A DNA stretch of 43,309 nt from Gammaproteobacteria bacterium (GTDB lineage: Bacteria > Pseudomonadota > Gammaproteobacteria > Pseudomonadales > Azotimanducaceae): assembly GCA_002726655.1 (NCBI GenBank), contig PBRP01000136.1:1-43309 (forward strand), given 5' to 3'. The notes below the pieces were generated by a model that saw nothing but the letters and a program-made list of their open reading frames with translations, did no database searches and was not told the origin of the DNA. The translations under genes and the position numbers were made by a program. This document shows, in pieces, positions 15,187 to 23,950 of this stretch (its first letter is position 1; each line of letters begins with the position of its first letter).

Positions 15187-17970
15187 TTATTCCGACCCCT
15201 GAATTTTCTCAATACTGGCGTAGGTATTCCGCATCACCGGGCAGGGCTGCCATTGGGTTCCCCAGTATTTTAGATGTCCATAACCGCCCGCCATGTGCAG
15301 CCACTTGATCATTCCTGGCTCCGCATCATTGGGGCTCTTCCAGTCTGTAAACTGGTAGGGCTCAAAACCGTTGTACATAACAACCTGGCCCGGCTGTGCA
15401 CTGGGGCTGATTAGTGCCGGGACAAAAAACTCACCCTGATCGTTGTACACACGTACTTCCTCATTGTCCTCGACGCCGAGATCCGCAGCATCCTGGTCAT
15501 TGATAACAACATGGGGCGCACCTCGGTGGGTTTCAAGCATCAGGTGATTAGCCGTATTCAATGAATGAATACTCCAGCGATTGTGTCCACTTGAAATCTG
15601 GAACCGGTGGTCGCCGCCTATTTTTGGTGGATTCTTGTGGGTCGGTAGATGCTCATCAGCTTCAATGAACCAGGGATGTTCGATCAGGAATTGTGCGCGC
15701 CTGGATAAGGTCGGCCAGGGTTCACCCTTTTCAACCCTGTTCCGGTAAGGCGCGAACGTCTCATCCGGTTGTGGGTCAGTTGCCTGGTTCAGCGCCCTTG
15801 CAGATACTCCGAGGCCTTCCCAACGGAAATAGCCTTTGCGCCTGATCTCCTCAAGGCTGGCGTTAGCCGGCAGGGAGCCAAGCATTGCAGAATCCCTGAT
15901 CATTTCATCGGCAATGATCTCCTCATCGACAAAAAGTCCATCTCGAGTAAACTTTGAGTGGCAGTTTTGCAATTCGTGTTCACCGCCCCGGGCATCCGCA
16001 TAATCTTCAAATCCTCGCTCTTTCGCTCTTTGCTCAAGTTTCTCCGAAAGACGCCGGAATGCTTCCCATTCGTTAACTGCTTCACCGGGTGGTTCGATGG
16101 CACGGTCACAGAAAGTCAGGTTCATCGTATGGGTGCTGGGAATACCAAAACCGATTTTCTCGTATTGATTGGCAATAGGCAGAACATAGTCGGAATACAA
16201 TGCCGTCATGCTCATGCGGATATCCATGGAAACGATCATATTCAGGTCTGGCCATAGATGCTTGAGCAACATCTTGCTGCCACCACGGGTGCGGCGAAGG
16301 ACATTGCCGCCACATTCAATCAGAACTCTTGGGGTGTGCTCCTTGCGCGGGTAATCAACGCCACCCCACCAATTTTCCTCAACCGCTTCGTCAAAATATT
16401 CTTCGAACGACCGTTTCATCGAAGGGTCATGCCAATCCTTCTTTTTCCATGCTTCTTCACAACCCGCATGGTGAAACCAGAAGAAAAAGGGTGGCACCAT
16501 GCCAGTGCTGGTTGACATTTTTGCCATCTCAATCGCAAGTATCGGTCGCGTTATCGTTGGATCCTGCTCTTTGGCGCTCGCAAACATCGCGTCCTGCATA
16601 TCCGCAATGGCAGCAACCTCGGCGGGACCCCTTTGCTGTTTCATTGCGACCGTAAACCAGCCATCAAACATGCCCGTTGTCCAGGCCTGCACACCAGTGC
16701 CCTTGCGCCCCCAATTTCCCGTTAGGCCAAAAAGGAGGAGCATGGCTCTTTCTATCAAGTCCCCATGATAATGCTTACCCGCATTCGACAGTGAACAAAC
16801 AACCTTGGTAGGGCGCTCTGCAATCTTGCGCGCAAGTTTGCGAATAGTGTCAGGGTGTATATCACAAATCTTAAATGCTGCTTCGGGTGTATATTCCTGA
16901 AGCCTGGGTATCATCGCCGACAAAACTGTCTGCAGCTTGACTGGGCCTGCGATGGTTTCAACTGTAAATTCACCGGTCAAAGCCGGTTTTACGTCACCCC
17001 AGAATAGTGTCCCTCTAGGTGCCTTTACCGCTTTCTGGGTATTTTCATCCCAGACATAGAATTGGTTATCAGCCCCACCCTCTTCCATTTCGGATTCACG
17101 CAGATAACAGCTGGTATCCGGGTTCATCAGCAATGGCAAATCCGTTTGTTCCCTGGCGAACTGTTCTTCCACCAGCCCTTCCTCGACAACCACCTGCGCC
17201 ATTGCCAGTGCAAACGCAGCATCGGTTCCCGGCTTTATGCCCAGGTGATAGTCCGCATGTACCGCAGATGGAGATGCATCCGGCGCGATGGTGTAGATGT
17301 CTGCACCCTTGTAACGTGCCTCTGCAATAAAATGATAATGCGGTATCCGCGTATAAACCGGGTTGCCATTCCAGATCAGAATCACACCCGCATGAAACCA
17401 GTCATCAATGCTACTGACCGGATCAAAAACACCATAGGTAAGGTAATGCCCAGGTGCAAAGTCATTCATCTCTGCATTTACATCCATGGTCAGACCACCA
17501 ATGCTGCTCATGAACATCTGGCGCCCCACTGTACCCCAGGTGTGTGTGTTACACCCAGAAGGTGCAATTACCGATTCAGCACCTTTTTCCTCAATGGCAT
17601 CAAGAATTGAATCGGCTATATCAGTTGCGGCTTCGTCCCAGCTAACTCGCTTCCACTTCCCCTCACCACGCTCACCGACTCTTTTAAGGGGATACATGAC
17701 CCGCTCTTTACCATAGAGGGTTCTGGTCCAGCCGGCACCTTTCTGGCAGCCCATCGGGTTAAGGTCTGGCACTCCCTCTTCGATTGTTGGGAAAACGGCC
17801 GCAGGTTCCTCGCGCCAGGCAATACCATCCTTGACATAGACCCGCATGGGACAATTACCTGGATAACAATCGATGCAATGGGATGCCCAGGTTACCTTGT
17901 CCCATTTCCAGTTTTCACGGTAAATGTCATCTACACCTCGATACTGACCCTTTCCCGCCTGCTCGCTCAT
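15187..17970 (-). CDS. Molybdopterin oxidoreductase, type II DMSO reductase family, alpha subunit (copy 1)
   Basis: 927 residues. Catalytic Mo-bisMGD subunit of the ethylbenzene dehydrogenase/selenate reductase/NarG group. FS0 ligands are His31, Cys35, Cys40 and Cys75 (SHCIDCYPGNC, NPMGC), the His-first signature of type II enzymes. The Mo ligand Asp is D190 in SIDDWFHAG, aligned without gaps to NarG Asp222 through IWxGNPVYTRIPHYHF. MGD-binding segments include GNWGRKGTG and the C-terminal SSGHNRWSIHS. There is no Tat motif or hydrophobic leader, so a cytoplasmic location is likely. The start overlaps the chaperone gene's stop by 4 bases. Substrate is not predictable. Confidence 0.92.
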   Translation of the reverse strand: MSEQAGKGQYRGVDDIYRENWKWDKVTWASHCIDCYPGNCPMRVYVKDGIAWREEPAAVFPTIEEGVPDLNPMGCQKGAGWTRTLYGKERVMYPLKRVGERGEGKWKRVSWDEAATDIADSILDAIEEKGAESVIAPSGCNTHTWGTVGRQMFMSSIGGLTMDVNAEMNDFAPGHYLTYGVFDPVSSIDDWFHAGVILIWNGNPVYTRIPHYHFIAEARYKGADIYTIAPDASPSAVHADYHLGIKPGTDAAFALAMAQVVVEEGLVEEQFAREQTDLPLLMNPDTSCYLRESEMEEGGADNQFYVWDENTQKAVKAPRGTLFWGDVKPALTGEFTVETIAGPVKLQTVLSAMIPRLQEYTPEAAFKICDIHPDTIRKLARKIAERPTKVVCSLSNAGKHYHGDLIERAMLLLFGLTGNWGRKGTGVQAWTTGMFDGWFTVAMKQQRGPAEVAAIADMQDAMFASAKEQDPTITRPILAIEMAKMSTSTGMVPPFFFWFHHAGCEEAWKKKDWHDPSMKRSFEEYFDEAVEENWWGGVDYPRKEHTPRVLIECGGNVLRRTRGGSKMLLKHLWPDLNMIVSMDIRMSMTALYSDYVLPIANQYEKIGFGIPSTHTMNLTFCDRAIEPPGEAVNEWEAFRRLSEKLEQRAKERGFEDYADARGGEHELQNCHSKFTRDGLFVDEEIIADEMIRDSAMLGSLPANASLEEIRRKGYFRWEGLGVSARALNQATDPQPDETFAPYRNRVEKGEPWPTLSRRAQFLIEHPWFIEADEHLPTHKNPPKIGGDHRFQISSGHNRWSIHSLNTANHLMLETHRGAPHVVINDQDAADLGVEDNEEVRVYNDQGEFFVPALISPSAQPGQVVMYNGFEPYQFTDWKSPNDAEPGMIKWLHMAGGYGHLKYWGTQWQPCPVMRNTYASIEKIQGSE

Positions 17971-18593
17971 GCTCTACACTCCTCTGGGGATTGGTCTGCC
18001 AGTTGATTCAACCGCTGAGTTTCATACGCAACAAACTCAACCAACAGGTGACCTGTCTCTTTGTTAAAACTGATGCTGCTTCTGCTTTCAATAAATGCTG
18101 CCAATTCACCAACCCAGGAATTCAAATTTCGCGTGATGAAATCCCTCTGCGCCAAAAGTGGAGAAAGGAAGTCCCCCCCGGATAGTTCAGCTGCAGCATA
18201 CTGATCTTCCAGATAAGCCATGAACTGGAGTTCCTTACTCAGGTGATCCGGAAAGTGATCCGTAGTACTCTCATGCTTGAAATCAAAAAATCGATAAAAC
18301 CTGAGCACTTCCTCCATCGTCTTCGAACGGTCACGCATATAGTGCCCGCTATGCAAGGCGCAGGGAGCACCACCCATACCAACTTCATGTAAAGCGATAA
18401 ATTCGCTCTCGAAGACCTCAATGGTCGTGTCCAGGATCAACTGGTTGGAGTGATCAAAAGGGAATCCCGCTCCACTGGCCAGGTTTATAAAATTCTGTTG
18501 CAACTCCCCTGATATGAAAGACCGGGTTCGATTCGCCTCGGGGAATAAATAGATATCAGCAAACAGACGATACAGAGAAGCCGTTGCGCTCAC
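17967..18593 (-). CDS. TorD/DMSO-reductase-II-type molybdoenzyme chaperone (copy 2)
   Basis: 208 residues, all-helical TorD family. Such chaperones bind the apo-alpha subunit and help insert the Mo cofactor and cluster. The family pattern is seen in YRLFADIYLFPEANR near the start, FESEFIALHEVG, SKTMEEVLRFYRFFDF and DHFPDHLSKELQFMAYLEDQ, the last being the typical F-x-DH-x-x-x-E-L-x-F element. It overlaps both neighbours by 4 bases (beta 2 upstream, alpha 1 downstream), implying coupled translation and a dedicated partner in alpha 1. It is distinct in sequence from the second chaperone at 26740. Confidence 0.88.
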   Translation of the reverse strand: MSATASLYRLFADIYLFPEANRTRSFISGELQQNFINLASGAGFPFDHSNQLILDTTIEVFESEFIALHEVGMGGAPCALHSGHYMRDRSKTMEEVLRFYRFFDFKHESTTDHFPDHLSKELQFMAYLEDQYAAAELSGGDFLSPLLAQRDFITRNLNSWVGELAAFIESRSSISFNKETGHLLVEFVAYETQRLNQLADQSPEECRA

Positions 18594-19621
18594 TCCTGCC
18601 CAGCCTGCTCGATATCAACCGGGTCAACAGTGAATTCAGAAAAGAGCTCTTTCCATTCATAGGCAATCAGTAAATCCATCAGGTCAGACTGACCACCCTC
18701 TTTCGTCTTCTTCATTTCCGTCTGCAGGGTCGCTAATGCCTGATGCACATCGGGTCCAAACTGTTCCTCGAGAAGAGCCGCGGGGATACGGTTCTTGTCC
18801 TCATTGATTGAACCGTCTTCATTGATTGGCTTGGGAGCGATGGGTGGCACATAAAAGATGTTGGGCTGGGTGCCATATTCCGGGTGCAGTGGCACAGCAA
18901 CCTTCCATTGGTTCACCAGTTTGTGAATCGGTCCATTTTCATCATCAAGGTAGCCCACAAACACGAGGCGCCCCGGGCACTGCCTTGCACAAGCTGGTGC
19001 GACCCCATCTTCAAGGCGCGGATAACACATGATGCAATGCTGGGAGATGCCTTTCTGGTAATTGAAGTAGATCTTTTTGTAGGGACAGGCAGCGGCACAC
19101 TTACGGTCTCCCTGGCATTTTTCATCATCCCTGACGACAATTCCGTCCTGGGTGCGCTTTGACATGGCCCCCGAAGGACATGCCTCCACGCATGCAGGGT
19201 GAGTACAGTGATTGCAGAGCCGGGGCAGATAATAATAGTAACTATTGGGGTATTGTCCACCGCCCTGATCCTCATCCCAGTTAGGTCCCCAGGTTGGCTG
19301 TTCACCCACAACTCTCAGTGGTTTGCGTGAGTCCGCCTCACCATAGAATACTTCGTTGTAATTAAAGTCCCAGCCACCTCCGTACTCTTCTTTCTCGGGA
19401 ACATGACCGAGTATGAGCTTACCCTTGTCATAGCCACCCCCCATCTTTTCCCAGTCCTTCGGGCTACCTTTTCCGGGGATGGTGTTTACGGTACACCACC
19501 AGTGGTAATCGCTCCCTTCATCTCTTGACCACAAGACCTTGCAGGCGACTGAACAGGTCTGACAGCCGATGCACTTGTTGAGATCAAAGACCATTGCTAT
19601 CTGCCGGCTTTGATTTTCCAT
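18590..19621 (-). CDS. Four-cluster Fe-S beta subunit, type II DMSO reductase family (copy 2)
   Basis: 343 residues, NarH/EbdB-like electron-transfer subunit. Cluster motifs in order: CIGCQTCSVAC (from residue 17), CNHCTHPACVEAC (136-148), CQGDRKCAAAC (169-179) and CIMCY followed by ACARQC. In NarH the second residue group of the third motif has an aromatic in place of Cys, giving a [3Fe-4S] cluster; here that position is Asp172. There is no signal peptide. The start ATG has AAGGGG upstream and lies 15 bases after the DUF3237 gene. It presumably pairs with alpha 1, two genes downstream. Confidence 0.92.
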   Translation of the reverse strand: MENQSRQIAMVFDLNKCIGCQTCSVACKVLWSRDEGSDYHWWCTVNTIPGKGSPKDWEKMGGGYDKGKLILGHVPEKEEYGGGWDFNYNEVFYGEADSRKPLRVVGEQPTWGPNWDEDQGGGQYPNSYYYYLPRLCNHCTHPACVEACPSGAMSKRTQDGIVVRDDEKCQGDRKCAAACPYKKIYFNYQKGISQHCIMCYPRLEDGVAPACARQCPGRLVFVGYLDDENGPIHKLVNQWKVAVPLHPEYGTQPNIFYVPPIAPKPINEDGSINEDKNRIPAALLEEQFGPDVHQALATLQTEMKKTKEGGQSDLMDLLIAYEWKELFSEFTVDPVDIEQAGQE

Positions 19622-19636
19622 GAAGCGATACCCCTT

Positions 19637-20131
19637 CTATTTAATCTCGTATATTGACATCCCTACCATGCCAGGCTGATACCAGCCGGTTCCAACGGCT
19701 ACGATGGAGTTCATCCAGTTAAATCTTTCAGCGGCAGTTTCAAAAATTGTTCTTTCCCGGAAATAATAATCTGAAGGGTCAGCCGTCCCCGAAAGTACAC
19801 TTTTTGCCATCTCACGGGAGTAGCTCAGAAAACCCCCGCTCTGCATATAGATCAGCTCACCATCATCTGTTTTCAATGTGACGCGCACATCGAGTTCGCC
19901 TACGCCATCACTCCTGATCAGGAACCAGTCCGCCCCATAGGGCAGGACCTCGCCACTCAATCGCTGGCCCTTGAACTCGCCGCCATCGCCAAGAAGAATC
20001 TGGCGGTTGCCCTTTGGGATATTGCCAACCTGCAAGGGTTCACGGATCTCAATCACCATATCAAACAGGTGTTCCGTGACGAGTGCTTGTGTTTTCAGAT
20101 AGTTATGTGGGGTTTCAGGCTTCTCCGCCAT
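19637..20131 (-). CDS. DUF3237 domain protein
   Basis: 164 residues matching the DUF3237 layout: LVTEHLFDMVIEI at the first strand, VGNIPKGNRQILLGDGGEFK, GEVLPYGADWFLIRSDG, LDVRVTLKTDDGELIYMQS, a YYFRERTIFETAAERFNW segment and a final IVAVGTG. These are small, beta-barrel-like proteins of unknown function often found beside aromatic or steroid degradation genes. There is no signal peptide or Cys. It sits directly before beta 2, the place that the gamma (heme b) subunit occupies before beta 1, so it may be an accessory or substitute subunit; this is a positional inference only. Confidence 0.8.
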   Translation of the reverse strand: MAEKPETPHNYLKTQALVTEHLFDMVIEIREPLQVGNIPKGNRQILLGDGGEFKGQRLSGEVLPYGADWFLIRSDGVGELDVRVTLKTDDGELIYMQSGGFLSYSREMAKSVLSGTADPSDYYFRERTIFETAAERFNWMNSIVAVGTGWYQPGMVGMSIYEIK

Positions 20132-20170
20132 ATTAATCTCTCTGTATCCTTACTAGTTCATACCCATTCA

Positions 20171-21331
20171 TCAATCGGGTAATACGTAAATCATCCCGTT
20201 AGCATCTGATGAGGCGATTACACCCGTTCGATAACGCCCATCAACGTAGTGGTCCTCGTTGTCACCACCTTCATAACCACACATCAGCATTGGACCTTTC
20301 ACTGTAACTTCCGCAGATTCAACCAATTCCCAGAGGGCCTGGATCGGCGCTCCGTTTCGCGGATCTGATGGCACGACGTGCGCATTGGTGACAGGGATAC
20401 CGACTGATTCATCCAGGTACCACTGGGGGTGTGATGCAAAGATGGTTCCGGTCTCGGGCTTACCAAAAAATGTCAGGGATGAGCAGCGAAATGACTTTGC
20501 CACCCGCTGTCGATCACCGGAATTAAAGACTCCAGGTGTACTGAGTAGAACGGCATCAAGAATACCGCGAGCCTTCTTCACGGCTCGTTTATCTTCCCTG
20601 GTAGCAAGTGTTGCTGTGCTCAGGTCTTCCACCGCATAGCCCGGCTGATGCTGTTGTATGGTTTCGGCAAACCCCTGGGATTCCGCATTCAGGATAAGTG
20701 GCACGCCGAGATATAGGGGCGTGAGAGCACTAAGCAACCCTTCCCAACGATCCAGCCCTATTGTCCCCAACCAGGGTCTGTCCTGAGGCTGCAGGAAGGT
20801 AACAGTGGAAATAACTCCAGCCAGCAGGGAGCGATGGCTGTGATTAATAACGCAAGCATCCCCTGGGATCGCGACAGCAGGTGACCTAAGGGCTTCAAGC
20901 TCCGGGATTGGCTGAGCAGTTTCGTTGACAGCTTCGGACTCGACCTCCTCGTCAGAGAGGTTAATGGATGCAGAGAACAAACCCTTGGCATCAGCAAGGT
21001 CTTCATCTACGGGAACCACTCTAATATGAAAGCCAGCCTTGAGGGCCGCCAGAAGACGGATCATATTCGCTGCATCCATGGCACCACTCAACACCGCTCT
21101 TTTACTGTCTGGCCCTGCGCTCAGGAGTTTCTCACTGAGGGCTAGAACGCGAGCGTGCAATTGAGAAAAACTGAGTTCCTGGCTCCCCGCTATGATTGCC
21201 GGCGAATCCGGTATATATCTGGCATGACGCGCAACACAGAATTCAGAGACTCCATAGGGTGGAATGCCTGCAACCCGGTCAACAGATTCAGGCCAGAACC
21301 ACGAAGGTGTAATCGCTATTGTCTTTGGCAT
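20171..21331 (-). CDS. Acyl-CoA-synthetase-like (ANL) protein lacking P-loop and C-terminal lid
   Basis: 386 residues. N-terminal ANL features are clear: PAIIAGSQELSFSQLHARVL, LAALKAGFHIRVVPVDE, FFGKPETGTIF at the A5 position, then a barrel with GPMLMCGYEGGD and GRYRTGVI. Three catalytic features are missing. The Ser/Thr/Gly-rich P-loop that should precede SHRSLLAG is absent (DACVINHSHRSLL). The ribose-binding Asp of YRTGD is Val. The protein ends at IYVLPD, before the C-terminal domain with the catalytic Lys. It is unlikely to adenylate acids; a binding or regulatory role is possible. It starts 40 bases after the second membrane protein. Confidence 0.78.
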   Translation of the reverse strand: MPKTIAITPSWFWPESVDRVAGIPPYGVSEFCVARHARYIPDSPAIIAGSQELSFSQLHARVLALSEKLLSAGPDSKRAVLSGAMDAANMIRLLAALKAGFHIRVVPVDEDLADAKGLFSASINLSDEEVESEAVNETAQPIPELEALRSPAVAIPGDACVINHSHRSLLAGVISTVTFLQPQDRPWLGTIGLDRWEGLLSALTPLYLGVPLILNAESQGFAETIQQHQPGYAVEDLSTATLATREDKRAVKKARGILDAVLLSTPGVFNSGDRQRVAKSFRCSSLTFFGKPETGTIFASHPQWYLDESVGIPVTNAHVVPSDPRNGAPIQALWELVESAEVTVKGPMLMCGYEGGDNEDHYVDGRYRTGVIASSDANGMIYVLPD

Positions 21332-21371
21332 CTATTTATCATCCTGACTCACTCAGAGTACTTAAGGCCCG

Positions 21372-21872
21372 TTAAGTCAAATGTAAGGCTGCACCCAGCG
21401 CTAATGCAAGAAGTATGCAACCGAGCTCGATTCTAACGGTAATGTTCATATTCACTATTGCTGCACCCACCCGCTGCCGCTCATGCTTTATTTCCTCGGC
21501 ACTCATTGAGGAAGAAAGCCTGGCATGCATTTCCGGGTGAAAACGAAATGACAACAAGGCCAGCAATATCACCTGTACTAACCATAACAATGTCAGACAG
21601 GCTAGTAAAACGGTGTAATTACGATCTACACCCAGTTCATGGGTTCCCAGTGCAACCAGCGGAATCCCGGTTACTACCAGACCCAGCAAACAAAATAGTG
21701 ACCACCATCTATAACGCTTGCCTGAATTCTCACAAACCACCGCTATCTGGGATGGCTTCATGTATTCCTGGGCATGCCTGAGTATCAACTCCATACAAAT
21801 CGCACCGCCCGCATAGATACTCCAGCTGAGCGCATGCACTATCGAGAGCAAATTGTAAGCAATATTCTCCAC
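21372..21872 (-). CDS. Four-helix membrane protein, CopD-like (copy B)
   Basis: About 166 residues from GTG 21872. This start is chosen because VENIAYNLLSIVH then aligns residue for residue with the N-terminus of the neighbouring paralogue (MDWSLLIASFIHD), placing the conserved His at residue 13 in both. The longer ORF from 21962 would overlap the previous gene by 65 bases and add a non-homologous leader. Four hydrophobic helices follow, with YAGGAICMELIL shared with copy A. The His in helix 1 could bind heme; this is speculative. It probably forms a pair with copy A in the inner membrane. Confidence 0.65.
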   Translation of the reverse strand: MENIAYNLLSIVHALSWSIYAGGAICMELILRHAQEYMKPSQIAVVCENSGKRYRWWSLFCLLGLVVTGIPLVALGTHELGVDRNYTVLLACLTLLWLVQVILLALLSFRFHPEMHARLSSSMSAEEIKHERQRVGAAIVNMNITVRIELGCILLALALGAALHLT

Positions 21873-21897
21873 CTGGACCTGTGTCAAAAAAACCCGG

Positions 21898-22431
21898 TCA
21901 CAAAAGCCCTCCACGTGACAGTGAAGCTCCCAGCAGTATTGTGGCAACCGCAAGCCCGACATCGACGCGGGTAAGGTTCTGCACCCAGGTTGCCGCTTTC
22001 ATTTTCGCATCCATCGCGTCACGGCCCTGTGATTGGCTGCTACCTGCCTGCATTTTTCCACTCAATATAGGTCGGAATATGAAAGTTATGAGGGCACCGT
22101 TTATCATTAATATGCACCAGAAAACCGTCATCACCAGAAGCGTCCTGCCATAACTATAGTCCCAGGTCAGCGGGGCGACCAGGAACGACTCCCCAAACAG
22201 TAGACCACGCCAGTAAAGCCGATAGATTCCCGTTAGCAGAATCAGGATCAATGAAACCCAAACCAAAATCAGAAAACGGCCAGACGACTTCTCACCCATT
22301 ATTTGAGCCTGGGCCGGCGGAATAGACGCCTGTGCCGGTGCGAGAATAAATTCCATGGCGATCGCACCGCCTACATAGGCGGCCAGCGCCAGATCGTGAA
22401 TAAAACTTGCAATCAATAATGACCAATCCAT
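21898..22431 (-). CDS. Four-helix membrane protein, CopD-like (copy A)
   Basis: 177 residues with four predicted transmembrane helices. The first contains an IHDLALAAYVGGAIAMEFIL motif shared with copy B. A loop with an acidic/basic stretch (KMQAGSSQSQGRDAMDAKMK) separates helices 3 and 4, and NLTRVDVGLAVATILLGASL is the last helix. It resembles the CopD/DUF2269-type membrane family in length and layout, but I cannot assign it firmly. Being placed among cytoplasmic Mo-Fe-S subunits, the pair could be the membrane docking or quinone-side partner; this is inference. It is preceded by a 60-base tandem repeat. Confidence 0.7.
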   Translation of the reverse strand: MDWSLLIASFIHDLALAAYVGGAIAMEFILAPAQASIPPAQAQIMGEKSSGRFLILVWVSLILILLTGIYRLYWRGLLFGESFLVAPLTWDYSYGRTLLVMTVFWCILMINGALITFIFRPILSGKMQAGSSQSQGRDAMDAKMKAATWVQNLTRVDVGLAVATILLGASLSRGGLL

Positions 22432-22470
22432 CTAGTTAACTACCCTTTTAATGTTCTTACTCGTCGTAAC

Positions 22471-22530
22471 GCCTGGCTTAGCTTTGCCTGGCAGAGGTTT
22501 GCCTGGCTTAGATTTACCTGGCTTAGCTAT
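22471..22530. repeat. Four imperfect 15-bp tandem repeats
   Basis: Units on the + strand: GCCTGGCTTAGCTTT, GCCTGGCAGAGGTTT, GCCTGGCTTAGATTT, ACCTGGCTTAGCTAT. The array fills most of the 91-base gap between the nitroreductase-like gene and membrane protein A and runs over the former's stop codon (22523-22525), so the last codons come from the repeat. Confidence 0.85.
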
Positions 22531-23950
22531 GCCAGTCCTTCTCATGCTGTCTAATCTGATCAGTGATCAAAAAGGGGCGCTCATCACCAACATGAAACTG
22601 TTGATAATAGGCTTCATCTACATGATGTACCTGCAGTGAAAACTTGGCCCGAACCGGGGAAATATTAACGGGCGCAATATCGTATTCCTGCACAAGATAG
22701 TCAATGGTATCTACCGCAGCATCAACGACCCAGTCCGGTACATGCGCTTTCGGATTTTCCTTAATCCGCTCAAGGGTCTCCGCATTGAACGGGCTCAGGG
22801 GTGCCTCATCGCCTGCTGTTCGGGAGAGAAGGCCTCCCCTGCTGTAGCGAGATTCAAGTACGTGTCGCACTGCAGCTTCACCGTTGGCGAACCAGGGAGA
22901 CGGTACACACACCGCTTCAAGGGCACCTTCGAGCCCCAGGCAACTTGCGGTACGGGAAGGGTTTCGCTCCAGATCTCTCTCCATAAAGCTGAATCCAAGA
23001 CCTGCGGCCACCTCCGGATAGGCGCCTAACAGCATATCATCCGAGTAATTTCCCATGGTCCAGCCGCCCAGCCCCAGCGCTTCACAGGCAAGTCGCATAT
23101 TCTGAACTACAGCGCCTACCTGGCTGGTATGAAACATAAGCACCAGTTCATCAAAAATTGGGAAGGGGAAGCCAACCTCGAGAAAACCTGGTCGAATCCA
23201 CTGATCACATCCAGCCGGCTTATTTCCATTTGTGTCTTCCAGGTAAAACCCACCGAAGTGGTAGGACGAAAGAAGGAGATTCACCCACTCGCGGCCAAGA
23301 TCTCCAACGGGCAGAAACCAAGTACTTCCAGGCCTGCTCAAATTGTATTGTGGCGCTCCCATGGGGCGCACATTGTGGGTTCCTGGAGGCGATGTAGACC
23401 AGTCAACATCGGGCCTTGAATCAGATAAGTGTTGTAATCCGGTACGATACCAATGCAAAACTTTCCAGTAGTCCTCCGGGCCTTCAATCTCAACCGGTTT
23501 TGACCGCGCTGTCCCTGGTCGATACAGATCGACGCCCCGGTCAGAAATTATCAGCAGATCAACTGAGTTGTCATTGCTCGAACCGGGTGCAGTGCGCCCA
23601 GCCCAGTAGAGCAGGCTCGAAAGGTCGCCGCGGGTTGGGATATCTGCGGCAACAATCCCATTTGGCCCCAGTCCTGCCCAGGCAATAATTGCCTCCTCAA
23701 CTTCGGTTAAAGGCAGCGGCTCCTCAACTGAGGAATAAGAAAGTGGACCTTCCGGTTGTTTTGCCTGGTGCCCACTGGACCAACTGAAGGTTTCTTCTTC
23801 ACCTGATTCACTGCGATACCCCTTGCCCATTCTGCGGGTGCGCAATGTCGACAAAAGATTAAAGACTGAAGGCGTACTCTCGAAAGCACGTGCAAGAGCA
23901 GCCTGCTCTTCGGCTGTGATTTCTATAAGCCTTTCATTGGTATCGCTCAT
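22523..23950 (-). CDS. Nitroreductase-fold (SagB-type) flavoprotein-like protein
   Basis: 475 residues. After an N-terminal helical part come LPLTEVEEAIIAWAGLGPNG and LSSLLYWAGRT, which resemble the first nitroreductase helices and FMN-phosphate region; later GAVVQNMRLACEALGLGGWT is the typical nitroreductase dimer/FMN helix and loop. The protein is longer than simple nitroreductases (about 200 residues), with a C-terminal extension of about 130. No signal peptide. Its ATG overlaps the stop of alpha 2 (ATGA), so it is translationally coupled to that subunit. FMN binding and redox activity are inferred; the substrate is unknown. Confidence 0.7.
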   Translation of the reverse strand: MSDTNERLIEITAEEQAALARAFESTPSVFNLLSTLRTRRMGKGYRSESGEEETFSWSSGHQAKQPEGPLSYSSVEEPLPLTEVEEAIIAWAGLGPNGIVAADIPTRGDLSSLLYWAGRTAPGSSNDNSVDLLIISDRGVDLYRPGTARSKPVEIEGPEDYWKVLHWYRTGLQHLSDSRPDVDWSTSPPGTHNVRPMGAPQYNLSRPGSTWFLPVGDLGREWVNLLLSSYHFGGFYLEDTNGNKPAGCDQWIRPGFLEVGFPFPIFDELVLMFHTSQVGAVVQNMRLACEALGLGGWTMGNYSDDMLLGAYPEVAAGLGFSFMERDLERNPSRTASCLGLEGALEAVCVPSPWFANGEAAVRHVLESRYSRGGLLSRTAGDEAPLSPFNAETLERIKENPKAHVPDWVVDAAVDTIDYLVQEYDIAPVNISPVRAKFSLQVHHVDEAYYQQFHVGDERPFLITDQIRQHEKDWHS

